Shown piece by piece: positions 1 to 6,403 of a stretch of 8,187 nucleotides of DNA. Position 1 is the first letter of the stretch. The number at the start of each line of letters is the position of its first letter. The position numbers and the translations under genes were made by a program. This DNA is from Bifidobacteriaceae bacterium. Its GTDB lineage: Bacteria; Actinomycetota; Actinomycetes; Actinomycetales; WQXJ01. The stretch covers positions 1 through 8,187 of the forward strand of contig JAIRPS010000140.1 of NCBI GenBank assembly GCA_031256885.1, in the 5' to 3' direction. The notes under the pieces were generated by a model that saw only the letters and a list, made by a program, of their open reading frames with translations, did no database searches and was not told where the DNA came from.

Positions 1-1
1 T

Positions 2-1357
2 TTAGCAGCCGGTGTGGCCTATGGTTTCCAACAGCTCAGCAGCAATAATCCGGATAAGGTTTTGTCGAATGTTAGTAAAAACATAACCAGCTGGGTTCCG
101 CTGGCGGCAGCAGCGCTCGGTATAGTGGTGATCTATTGTCTGATCTGGTGGCTGAAGGCACGTTTTCGTTATGATGACGATGCTCTAGAATGGGTCACTG
201 GCGTGCTGTTTCGTAAACGGCGGCGGGTTTTGTTGGATCGCCTCCAATCAGTTGATATACACCAGCCTTTGCTTGGGCGGCTGGCCGGTTTCGCGGCACT
301 CCGATTAGAAGTGGCCGGCGGCTCGGATTCACACATCAACTTGGCATACCTTACTGAATCGCGTGCCGCAGCATTACGTGCCGAATTATTAGCTCGTGCC
401 GCTGGCCTGCAACTCAACCAAGACCCTGCCCCACAAGCTCCGGAAAACGAGCTGCTAACCATTCCGTCCAAACGTCTCATTAGTTCAGTATTGCTGCATC
501 TCAGTGTGCTGCTGACACCAATTTGGTTAGCTTGTTGGATTATACCTATTGCATTCACCAAACAATGGGCACTGTTGCTAGGCTTAGTCAGCACACTTTG
601 GACAATCATTCGCCCAATAGTCAACAAAATCCAAGCTGGCCTGAATTATTGTTTAGCTAATTCACCAGACGGTCTACGGGTGACACATGGTCTACTGCAA
701 CTCACCCACCAAACTGTGCCACCAGGGCGCATACAAGCCATCCGGATTGAACAGTACTGGCTTTGGCGCAAACCCGCTTGGTGGACGATTAGTATCAATT
801 TGGCTGGTTATGCTGGTGAGAACTCGTCCACCAGTTTAGGCGGAGTCACCTTGCTGCCAGTCGGCGAACAACTTGATGTAAGCAAAACACTTTGGGCAGT
901 GCGCAGCGAACTAACGCAAGATACCGCACAAAATTTACTGCAACACCTGATGACTGAAGCCACACCCACCCAAGCCAACCGACAATTGGTGGGTGCGGCA
1001 GCGGCTGCCCGCTGGCTTGATCCGCTGGTTTGGCGACATCGGGCTTATGGCGTCAGCCCAGTTTGTCTGATGATCCGTTCAGGACGTTGGCACAAACAGA
1101 TTGACCTGGTGCCGCATGACAAAATTCAATCACTCAGTCTCGCCCAAGGGCCGCTGCAGCGCCGCCTGGGATTGGCTACTGTCTATTTACATTCCACCCA
1201 AGGTCCAATCACCCCACTAGTCAAACATTTGAGCCTGACTGATGCCATGAAACTGCTCAACGAACAATCAACTCGTGCCCGCACGGCTCGGCAAGCAGCC
1301 CGCGCTGAACGCTGGATGACCACTAACCAACCAACTGAGGAGGCAAGCAATGCCTGA
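2..1357 (+). CDS. Bacterial PH-domain membrane protein (YdbT-like), 5' end outside window
   Basis: The reading frame is open from the first codon at base 2, so the gene starts to the left of the window. A GTG at 14 is available but is probably internal, because the family normally begins with further membrane segments. Numbering from that GTG, there is a hydrophobic segment at about 28-48, a first bPH2-type domain at about 50-128 (RRRVLLDRLQSVDIHQPLLG is its typical core), a pair of membrane segments at about 155-203, a second PH-like domain at about 213-288, and a third at about 332-418 with the repeated pattern DLVPHDKIQSLSLAQGPLQR. This tandem bPH2 and membrane layout matches the YdbT family, often encoded beside a smaller YdbS-like partner in Firmicutes and actinobacteria. 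Its exact job is not known; in Bacillus these proteins have been linked to resistance to some secreted antimicrobial compounds. The stop overlaps the panC start by 8 bases, so the two genes are probably cotranscribed. The family call is firm and the function is open. Confidence 0.85.
   Translation, partial: LAAGVAYGFQQLSSNNPDKVLSNVSKNITSWVPLAAAALGIVVIYCLIWWLKARFRYDDDALEWVTGVLFRKRRRVLLDRLQSVDIHQPLLGRLAGFAALRLEVAGGSDSHINLAYLTESRAAALRAELLARAAGLQLNQDPAPQAPENELLTIPSKRLISSVLLHLSVLLTPIWLACWIIPIAFTKQWALLLGLVSTLWTIIRPIVNKIQAGLNYCLANSPDGLRVTHGLLQLTHQTVPPGRIQAIRIEQYWLWRKPAWWTISINLAGYAGENSSTSLGGVTLLPVGEQLDVSKTLWAVRSELTQDTAQNLLQHLMTEATPTQANRQLVGAAAAARWLDPLVWRHRAYGVSPVCLMIRSGRWHKQIDLVPHDKIQSLSLAQGPLQRRLGLATVYLHSTQGPITPLVKHLSLTDAMKLLNEQSTRARTARQAARAERWMTTNQPTEEASNA
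1337..1343 (+). promoter_or_regulatory. Ribosome binding site of panC
   Basis: GAGGAGG lies six bases before the ATG at 1350, inside the last codons of the PH-domain gene. It is one of the best Shine-Dalgarno matches in the window. It fixes the panC start and allows efficient initiation despite the 8-base overlap with the upstream gene. Confidence 0.85.
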
Positions 1358-2192
1358 ACCCCAACTGATCCATGAATATGCCCATTTACGGAATTGTTTA
1401 TCGCAAACTCGGCAACGCCGCGCGGTGGTTATGACAATGGGGGCGCTGCATCAAGGGCATCTCACTTTGGTAGAGCTTGCCGCGAAACTAGCTGACCAAG
1501 TTGTGGTAACTATCTTTGTCAACCCATTGCAATTTGGCCCGGGTGAGGATTACCAAATTTATCCACGGACTTTACCAGAAGACCTCGCCGCCTTAGCTGA
1601 TTACCCAGTCTCAGTGGTGTATGCACCCAATGTTGCTGACATCTACCCCAACGGTTCACCACAAGTAACCATCAACCCCGGACCAGCCGGCACCGGCTAT
1701 GAAGGCGCCATACGCCCCGGCCATTTTGCTGGAGTACTGACCGTGGTGCATAAACTACTGGCCCGCACCAGGCCAGATGTCGCTGTTTTTGGACAAAAAG
1801 ATGCTCAACAACTCTGCCTGATCAAACAAATGATCAACGATCTTGACTGGCCCTGCGAAGTGGCTGTTGCGCCAATCCACCGCGACGCGGACGGTCTGGC
1901 CACATCTTCACGCAACCGCTACCTCAGCCCCCAGCAACGACAGCTGGCACTTCACCTACCGCAGGCCATTCGGCAAGGTCAATCCGCCAATACTGCCGCA
2001 AAAGCCTGCCAAAAAACCCGCCAACACTTGCAAGCCGCCGGCCGAGATTTACAGATTGATTACGTTGACGCAGTTGATCCCTCAACCTTCCAAGCAGCCG
2101 CACCGCAATCACCACAAGCCCTGCTGATAGCCGCCGTGCGCATCGGCACAACCCGACTGATCGACAACGGCAGCTTGCTTGCTGGATGCTGA
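1350..2192 (+). CDS. panC: Pantothenate synthetase
   Basis: A cytoplasmic enzyme that joins pantoate and beta-alanine using ATP, through a pantoyl-adenylate intermediate, to give pantothenate, the coenzyme A precursor. The protein has 280 residues, the usual family length. Visible motifs are MTMGALHQGH at 28-37, with the nucleotide-binding HxGH signature at 34-37; FVNPLQF at 56-62; the GQKDAQQ block at 149-155; and DGLATSSRNRYLS at 181-193, the ATP-grip loop of the family. All expected catalytic segments are present and no frame disruption is seen. The ATG start is supported by the GAGGAGG site six bases upstream. panC overlaps the PH-domain gene upstream and runs directly into lysS downstream, so it looks like a middle gene of an operon. 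Neither panB nor panD is adjacent, so beta-alanine and pantoate must come from enzymes encoded elsewhere or from outside the cell. Confidence 0.96.
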   Translation: MPEPQLIHEYAHLRNCLSQTRQRRAVVMTMGALHQGHLTLVELAAKLADQVVVTIFVNPLQFGPGEDYQIYPRTLPEDLAALADYPVSVVYAPNVADIYPNGSPQVTINPGPAGTGYEGAIRPGHFAGVLTVVHKLLARTRPDVAVFGQKDAQQLCLIKQMINDLDWPCEVAVAPIHRDADGLATSSRNRYLSPQQRQLALHLPQAIRQGQSANTAAKACQKTRQHLQAAGRDLQIDYVDAVDPSTFQAAAPQSPQALLIAAVRIGTTRLIDNGSLLAGC

Positions 2193-2220
2193 AAAGCCCA
2201 ACGGTCGCTACTGTGGGAAC

Positions 2221-3777
2221 GTGGATTTCAGCCAAACCAATGACAGGCCGCTCGAAGATGCGGACAATCCTGACCGTTCCGAGCAAAGCCAAGTACGCCT
2301 CGCCAAACGCCAAGCACTGCTTGACAGCGGTGATGCGCCATACCCTGTTGCGTTGCCCATCACCACGCAAATAGCAGCCGTCCGCCGCACCTACCAGCAC
2401 CTCACCGCTGGCCAAGAAACGTCCGATGTCGTAGCTTTAGCCGGGCGCGTGGTACACCTTCGTAATACGGGCAAACTTTGTTTTGCGGCTCTCCAAGAAG
2501 GCTCCGGTCAACGACTTCAAGTAATGATCTCATTGGCGGAAGTTGGCGCTGAAGCCCTGGCACAGTTCAAAGCACTGGTCGATCTTGGTGATCACATATT
2601 TGTGAGCGGGCGCGTGATTTCATCAAAACGCGGTGAATTGTCCATCTTGGTTGCGCAATGGCGCATGGCCGCAAAAGCATTACGGCCTCTTCCCGTCATG
2701 CATGCGCAACTGTCAGAAGAAGCCCGCGTCCGCGAGCGGTCTGCCGATCTGATAGTCAATGCCAGCGCCCGTGATATGGCCCATCTCAGAGTCGCCGTGG
2801 TGCGATCATTGCGTGAGACGCTTCATGGTCAAGGTTTTGCGGAGATTGAAACACCAATGCTCCAAACCATTCACGGCGGAGCAGCCGCCCGCCCCTTTGT
2901 CACGCACATGAACGCTTTTGACATAAACCTCTACCTTCGCATTGCGCCTGAACTGTTCCTGAAACGTGCGGCAGTTGGTGGCTTTGAGCGTGTTTTTGAG
3001 ATCAACCGCAACTTCCGCAATGAGGGTGTTGATTGGTCACACTCACCTGAATTTGCCATGCTCGAGGCGTATCAGGCATATGGTGATTATCACACGATCG
3101 CCGAGTTAACCCGCCAAATGATCCAGCAAGCGGCCATTGCTGCAACCGGTTCGACACTGGTGCACTTAGCCGATGGCAGTCAATGCGACCTGGGCGGACA
3201 ATGGCCCTGGTTGAGCCTCTATGAATCACTCAGCCAAGCACTTGGCCAAGCTGTCACGGTTGAGACACCACGCAATGAACTCTTAGCGCTTCATAAAGCA
3301 CATGGTCTTGATGGTGAGGATAGGCCAGTGGCAACTGGAAAATTAGCTGAAGAACTCTTTGAGCATCTGGTGGGTGATCATTTAGAAGGCCCCGTCTTTG
3401 TCTGCGACTACCCAGTTGATACTTCACCACTTGTCCGCGATCACCGCAGCCAAGCTGGTTTGGTTGAAAAATGGGATCTCTATGTTCGTGGCTTTGAGTT
3501 AGCCACCGGCTATTCCGAGTTAGTCGATCCAGTGATCCAACGACAACGTTTTGCAGAACAAGCTCGCCTGGCTGCCGCTGGTGATCCTGAAGCAATGGCC
3601 ATTGATGAAGATTTTCTGGCAACCATGGAATATGGTCTCCCGCCAACCGGCGGAATGGGAATGGGCATTGACCGGCTGCTGATGGCTTTGACCGGTTTGG
3701 GCATTCGCGAGACCATACTCTTCCCACTTGTCAAGCCATTGCTGCGTAGCGTTAACAACAAGAACACAGCATCTTGA
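2221..3777 (+). CDS. lysS: Lysyl-tRNA synthetase (class II)
   Basis: Charges tRNA-Lys with lysine in the cytoplasm, using ATP. With the GTG start chosen here the protein has 518 residues. An N-terminal OB-fold anticodon-binding domain covers about 70-154 (including GRVVHLRNTGKLCFA). The class II catalytic core follows: motif 1 at about 205-213 (GFAEIETPML), motif 2 at about 256-286 (FEINRNFRNEGVDWSHSPEF) and motif 3 at about 477-488 (GMGMGIDRLLMA). The segments RPFVTHMNAF and LYLRIAPELFLKRA are typical of the actinobacterial form. The OB-fold rules out the short EpmA/PoxA relatives. The start is uncertain: the frame is also open to a TTG at 2179 (532 residues, overlapping the end of panC by 14 bases), and neither candidate has a good ribosome binding site. 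I prefer GTG 2221 because the family usually has a short charged leader before the helix at RLAKRQALLDSG. Translation probably depends on coupling to panC. Confidence 0.95.
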   Translation: MDFSQTNDRPLEDADNPDRSEQSQVRLAKRQALLDSGDAPYPVALPITTQIAAVRRTYQHLTAGQETSDVVALAGRVVHLRNTGKLCFAALQEGSGQRLQVMISLAEVGAEALAQFKALVDLGDHIFVSGRVISSKRGELSILVAQWRMAAKALRPLPVMHAQLSEEARVRERSADLIVNASARDMAHLRVAVVRSLRETLHGQGFAEIETPMLQTIHGGAAARPFVTHMNAFDINLYLRIAPELFLKRAAVGGFERVFEINRNFRNEGVDWSHSPEFAMLEAYQAYGDYHTIAELTRQMIQQAAIAATGSTLVHLADGSQCDLGGQWPWLSLYESLSQALGQAVTVETPRNELLALHKAHGLDGEDRPVATGKLAEELFEHLVGDHLEGPVFVCDYPVDTSPLVRDHRSQAGLVEKWDLYVRGFELATGYSELVDPVIQRQRFAEQARLAAAGDPEAMAIDEDFLATMEYGLPPTGGMGMGIDRLLMALTGLGIRETILFPLVKPLLRSVNNKNTAS

Positions 3778-3879
3778 TCTCGGCGTGTCTGTTTAGCTGT
3801 TTTCCGCAAAGATTGTCTATGCTTGGATACGTCGGCTCAATAGGGTCGGCTTCATCGAGTTTGAAGCATTTATTGCGAC

Positions 3880-3885
3880 AAGGAG
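3880..3885 (+). promoter_or_regulatory. Ribosome binding site of lsr2
   Basis: AAGGAG lies six bases before the ATG at 3892. This ordinary strong Shine-Dalgarno site fixes the lsr2 start and contrasts with the missing sites in front of gpmA and cysS. Confidence 0.8.
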
Positions 3886-3891
3886 TTTTCA

Positions 3892-4224
3892 ATGGCACAG
3901 CGTGTTCAGGTCTTACTAGTTGACGACCTTGACGGCGGCACCGCCGAAGAGACGGTGACTTTCGCGCTTGACGGCGTGAACTATGAGATTGACCTTTCGG
4001 GGCACAACGCTCACCAACTGCGCGAGGCGCTCAAGCGGTGGACCGACACCGCGCGGCGCGTCAGCAACCGGCGCACCACCGGACGCACTCGCCGTCCGGC
4101 AAATCCCAATGACGACACTGCCAAGGTTCGGGCTTGGGCTTTGGCAGCCGGTCACACTGTTTCGGATCGCGGGCGCATTCCCCAACCGATTCGTGACGCG
4201 TACAACGCGGCACACGCCAACTGA
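3892..4224 (+). CDS. lsr2: Lsr2-family nucleoid-associated protein (histone-like)
   Basis: Actinobacterial H-NS-like protein that bridges DNA, compacts the chromosome and silences AT-rich or acquired genes. The 110-residue length is typical. The N-terminal dimerisation domain is at about 1-58, with the beta strands MAQRVQVLLVDDLDGG and VTFALDGVNYEIDL and a helix ending in LREALKRWTDTARR. A basic flexible linker (about 59-72) leads to the C-terminal DNA-binding domain at about 75-108, with the hallmark RGR minor-groove motif at residues 93-95 in VSDRGRIPQPIRDAY. The ATG start is supported by AAGGAG six bases upstream. The gene is monocistronic: a 114-base gap separates it from lysS and a strong hairpin follows its stop. 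The gap has loose TANNNT matches (TATGCT at 3818, TAGGGT at 3841) but no convincing -35, so I do not call a promoter. A clpC gene often follows lsr2 in related genomes and is absent here. Confidence 0.96.
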   Translation: MAQRVQVLLVDDLDGGTAEETVTFALDGVNYEIDLSGHNAHQLREALKRWTDTARRVSNRRTTGRTRRPANPNDDTAKVRAWALAAGHTVSDRGRIPQPIRDAYNAAHAN

Positions 4225-4237
4225 CACACATCTACCT

Positions 4238-4276
4238 AAAGGGGGCAGGCTGAAAAACCCTTGGCCTGCCCCCTTT
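4238..4276 (+). terminator. Hairpin terminator after lsr2
   Basis: The two arms AAAGGGGGCAGGC (4238-4250) and GCCTGCCCCCTTT (4264-4276) are perfectly complementary over 13 base pairs and enclose a 13-base loop. The hairpin starts 13 bases after the lsr2 stop. It is very GC-rich and has no run of T after the stem (GGCTACC follows), a pattern reported often for actinobacteria. It should separate lsr2 from gpmA. Confidence 0.8.
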
Positions 4277-4365
4277 GGCTACCTTCATGCATGCCAAGTG
4301 GGTTTTTGCTCGCCACTTAGTGGCTAGCTAGCGCTCAGGTTCCGTCATGCGGTAGGTCGGTACGC

Positions 4366-4371
4366 TACCCT
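4366..4371 (+). promoter_or_regulatory. Putative -10 element for a leaderless gpmA mRNA
   Basis: TACCCT fits the actinobacterial -10 pattern TANNNT and ends six bases before the gpmA ATG at 4378. A transcript starting at the usual distance would begin at or within a base of the start codon. No Shine-Dalgarno sequence precedes this ATG, which agrees with leaderless translation. No clear -35 hexamer is visible. Confidence 0.5.
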
Positions 4372-4377
4372 TATCTC

Positions 4378-5118
4378 ATGACTTTTACATTAGTTTTACT
4401 CCGCCATGGCGAGAGCGAATGGAACGCCAAAAACCTGTTCACCGGCTGGGTTGATGTGTCGTTGTCTGACAAAGGCCAAGCAGAAGCCGCACGCGGCGGC
4501 CAGCTTCTAGCTGAAGCTGGTGTGCTGCCCGACGTAGTGCACACATCGTTGTTGCGCCGCGCTATCACCACAGCCAACCTCGCGCTTGACGCCGCCAACC
4601 GGCACTGGATTCCGGTGCAGCGCAGTTGGCGCCTCAATGAGCGTCACTACGGCGCACTCCAAGGCAAAGACAAGGCCCAGACACTGGCCGAATATGGTGA
4701 AGAACAGTTCATGCTTTGGCGGCGGTCCTACGATGTTCCCCCGCCACCGATTGCTCTGGGTTCCACCTACTCGCAGGATGCTGACCCACGTTACGCTGAT
4801 GCCCCCGCAGTTACCACCGAATGCTTGCACGATGTTTTGAACCGCGCCTTGCCCTACTGGCACAACCAGATTGTGCCTGATCTGCGTCAAGGACGCACCG
4901 TATTGGTGGCCGCCCACGGTAACTCGCTGCGCGCTCTGGTCAAACACCTTGACAACATTTCTGATCAAGACATTGCGGCGCTCAATATTCCCACTGGCAT
5001 TCCGCTGGTTTACCAACTCGATGACCAGTTCAACCCAGTTAAAGCTGGTGGACAATATCTTGACCCAACAGCAGCGGCCAAAGCAATCCAAGCCGTCGCT
5101 AACCAGGGCAAGCAGTAA
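4378..5118 (+). CDS. gpmA: 2,3-bisphosphoglycerate-dependent phosphoglycerate mutase
   Basis: Interconverts 3-phosphoglycerate and 2-phosphoglycerate in glycolysis and gluconeogenesis through a phosphohistidine intermediate, in the cytoplasm. The 246-residue length is normal for dPGM. The N-terminal signature [10 protein letters not shown] carries the phospho-accepting His10. [13 protein letters not shown] (21-33) is the conserved substrate-loop region, [11 protein letters not shown] (86-96) holds the catalytic acid Glu88, and [11 protein letters not shown] (178-187 and following) holds the second catalytic histidine, His180. The long insertion with [10 protein letters not shown] (115-124) identifies a true dPGM rather than a small histidine phosphatase of another type. 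The ATG has no ribosome binding site but sits just after a TANNNT element, suggesting a leaderless message. The gene stands alone: a terminator precedes it and the carD promoter follows. The phoU or two-component genes often found near this locus are not present. Confidence 0.96.
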   Translation: MTFTLVLLRHGESEWNAKNLFTGWVDVSLSDKGQAEAARGGQLLAEAGVLPDVVHTSLLRRAITTANLALDAANRHWIPVQRSWRLNERHYGALQGKDKAQTLAEYGEEQFMLWRRSYDVPPPPIALGSTYSQDADPRYADAPAVTTECLHDVLNRALPYWHNQIVPDLRQGRTVLVAAHGNSLRALVKHLDNISDQDIAALNIPTGIPLVYQLDDQFNPVKAGGQYLDPTAAAKAIQAVANQGKQ

Positions 5119-5140
5119 GGCGCAGCCTGTCGATCACATG

Positions 5141-5149
5141 TGCTATAAT
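5141..5149 (+). promoter_or_regulatory. Extended -10 promoter of the carD-ispF unit
   Basis: TGCTATAAT is a perfect extended -10 (TGN plus TATAAT), located 22 bases after the gpmA stop and 41 bases before the carD ATG. The predicted start near 5156 would give a leader of about 35 bases. The -35 region is poor (CGCAGC at the 17-base spacing), which the extended -10 would offset. It is the strongest promoter match in the window. Confidence 0.75.
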
Positions 5150-5190
5150 TCGGGAAATTGCTTTCTATCACTAAGGACCTGAAAGAGCAG

Positions 5191-5838
5191 ATGTCATTTT
5201 CGGTTGGCGAAACCGTGGTGTACCCGCACCACGGTGCCGCGCTTATTGAGGCGGTCACCACGCGCACCATCCGCGGTCAGGAGCGCAGCTACCTCAAGTT
5301 ACGTGTTGCCCAAGGCGACCTGACCATTGAAGTGCCCGCTGAGAACGTGGAACTGGTCGGTGTGCGTGATGTGGTCAGCCGCGAAGGCCTTGAGCATGTC
5401 TTCGCCGTATTGCGTGCCAATGTGCGTGAAGAACCGACCAACTGGTCCCGTCGCTACAAAGCCAATGTTGAAAAAATTGCCTCAGGAGATGTCATCAAAG
5501 TATCTGAGGTTGTCCGTGACCTGTCACGGCGTGACACCAACCGGGGACTTTCCGCCGGTGAAAAACGCATGCTAGCACGCGCTCGGCAAATCCTGACTTC
5601 AGAGTTAGCGCTGGCTAAAGAAATTGATGAGGAAGCCGCCACAGTAGTCCTTGACCACGTGCTAGACACTCCTGACGCACCGGAACCGCAGGCTCAGGAC
5701 CTAAATGCCTCAACCGTTGCCACAGACGCTACCACCCCAGAGGATCAAGGCGATCTCGATCCTCAGTTTGTCGCCGATGAACTGGCAAGCACCGATGACA
5801 CTGAAGAACCGTTGGCTGATTCCGTAAGCTCAGCGTGA
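5191..5838 (+). CDS. carD: CarD-family RNA polymerase-binding transcription regulator
   Basis: Binds the beta subunit of RNA polymerase and the upstream edge of the transcription bubble and stabilises the open complex, especially at rRNA promoters. It is essential in mycobacteria. The protein has 215 residues. The N-terminal Tudor-like RNAP interaction domain is at about 1-55 ([19 protein letters not shown]). The helical DNA-binding domain is at about 60-158, including [13 protein letters not shown] with Trp85, the bubble-wedging tryptophan, and [17 protein letters not shown] with Lys125. Two things are unusual: residue 47 is Glu where M. tuberculosis has Arg, and residues 159-215 form an extra tail with 16 acidic and no basic residues (the M. 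tuberculosis protein has about 162 residues). The frame is open back to a TTG at 5158, but ATG 5191 matches the family start. Only a weak GAAAGAG lies before it. The stop overlaps the ispF GTG as GTGA. Confidence 0.95.
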   Translation: MSFSVGETVVYPHHGAALIEAVTTRTIRGQERSYLKLRVAQGDLTIEVPAENVELVGVRDVVSREGLEHVFAVLRANVREEPTNWSRRYKANVEKIASGDVIKVSEVVRDLSRRDTNRGLSAGEKRMLARARQILTSELALAKEIDEEAATVVLDHVLDTPDAPEPQAQDLNASTVATDATTPEDQGDLDPQFVADELASTDDTEEPLADSVSSA

Positions 5839-6389
5839 ATAGCCACCAAGGTGCCGAAGCTGATTCGTCCTTGCCGGCCAACTTAGCCGCAACACAGGCC
5901 TGCCACAATGCCCAGTTGCGCGTTGGCTTAGGTGTTGATGTGCACCGTTGGGCTGAACAGCCAAGCAAGCCTTTACGTTTAGCTGGCCTCGATTGGCCAG
6001 AGCACCGACCATTAGCTGGCCATTCCGATGGCGACGTGGCCGTCCACGCCATGGTTGACGCTTTAGCTAGCGCAGCTGGTTTGGGCGATATCGGCACCAT
6101 TTTTGGCACTGACCTACCCGCACACGCCGGAGCAAACAGCCTCGATTTCCTACGTCAAACCAGTCTGCTGGTCACCCAAGCCGGTTGGCGCATCAGCCAC
6201 ATTGCTTTAACCGTGATTGGGAATCAGCCACGTCTCAGCCAGCGGCGCGAAGCCGCCCAAGCATTGCTCAGCCAAACAGCCGGTAGCCCAGTAAGCATCA
6301 CCGCAACCACCACCGATGGCCTCGGCCTGACTGGCCGAGGCGAAGGCGTGGCGGCCATGGCAACCGCGTTGTTGCTGCGGTTGCCATGA
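5835..6389 (+). CDS. ispF: 2-C-methyl-D-erythritol 2,4-cyclodiphosphate synthase
   Basis: Cyclises CDP-methylerythritol 2-phosphate to methylerythritol cyclodiphosphate with release of CMP, in the MEP isoprenoid pathway. It normally works as a cytoplasmic homotrimer with zinc. The 184-residue frame holds a complete core: [11 protein letters not shown] (29-39) with metal ligands Asp35 and His37; [17 protein letters not shown] (61-77) with the third ligand His71; GLGDIGTIF (82-90); and the C-terminal signature [17 protein letters not shown] (158-174). The GTG at 5835 overlaps the carD stop by four bases, implying translational coupling. It gives a 27-residue polar extension before the usual family start. 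A TTG at 5916 would start the protein at [11 protein letters not shown], as in most homologues, so the extension may not be translated. Neither start has a ribosome binding site. ispD, usually next to ispF in actinobacteria, is missing. The stop lies 14 bases from the end of the convergent secreted-protein gene. Confidence 0.94.
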   Translation: MNSHQGAEADSSLPANLAATQACHNAQLRVGLGVDVHRWAEQPSKPLRLAGLDWPEHRPLAGHSDGDVAVHAMVDALASAAGLGDIGTIFGTDLPAHAGANSLDFLRQTSLLVTQAGWRISHIALTVIGNQPRLSQRREAAQALLSQTAGSPVSITATTTDGLGLTGRGEGVAAMATALLLRLP

Positions 6390-6403
6390 GCCGGGAAAAC
6401 TAG

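Noticed and set aside
3254..3727. A 157-codon minus-strand frame, and other minus-strand frames opposite lysS and panC (for example 1924-2415).
   Set aside because: They sit inside well-supported genes, and their translations are low in hydrophobic core pattern with no known motif.
3759..3776. A CAAGA/TCTTG hairpin at the lysS stop as a terminator.
   Set aside because: The five-pair AT-rich stem has no T-tract and sits within the coding end. No convincing terminator is seen between lysS and lsr2.
4507..5091. A 194-codon open frame on the minus strand, opposite gpmA.
   Set aside because: It lies wholly within gpmA, which has all its catalytic motifs. The translation shows no recognisable domain and there is no ribosome binding site. 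It is a by-product of codon use on the coding strand.
5158..5190. A longer carD start at TTG 5158, adding 11 residues.
   Set aside because: It begins only about two bases after the predicted transcription start, and the family start aligns at ATG 5191 ([12 protein letters not shown]).
5716..5760. The TTPED string in the CarD tail recalls the VTTPEDL end of IspD, suggesting a fused remnant.
   Set aside because: Only about five residues match in a low-complexity Thr/Asp-rich tail, and no other IspD motif is present.
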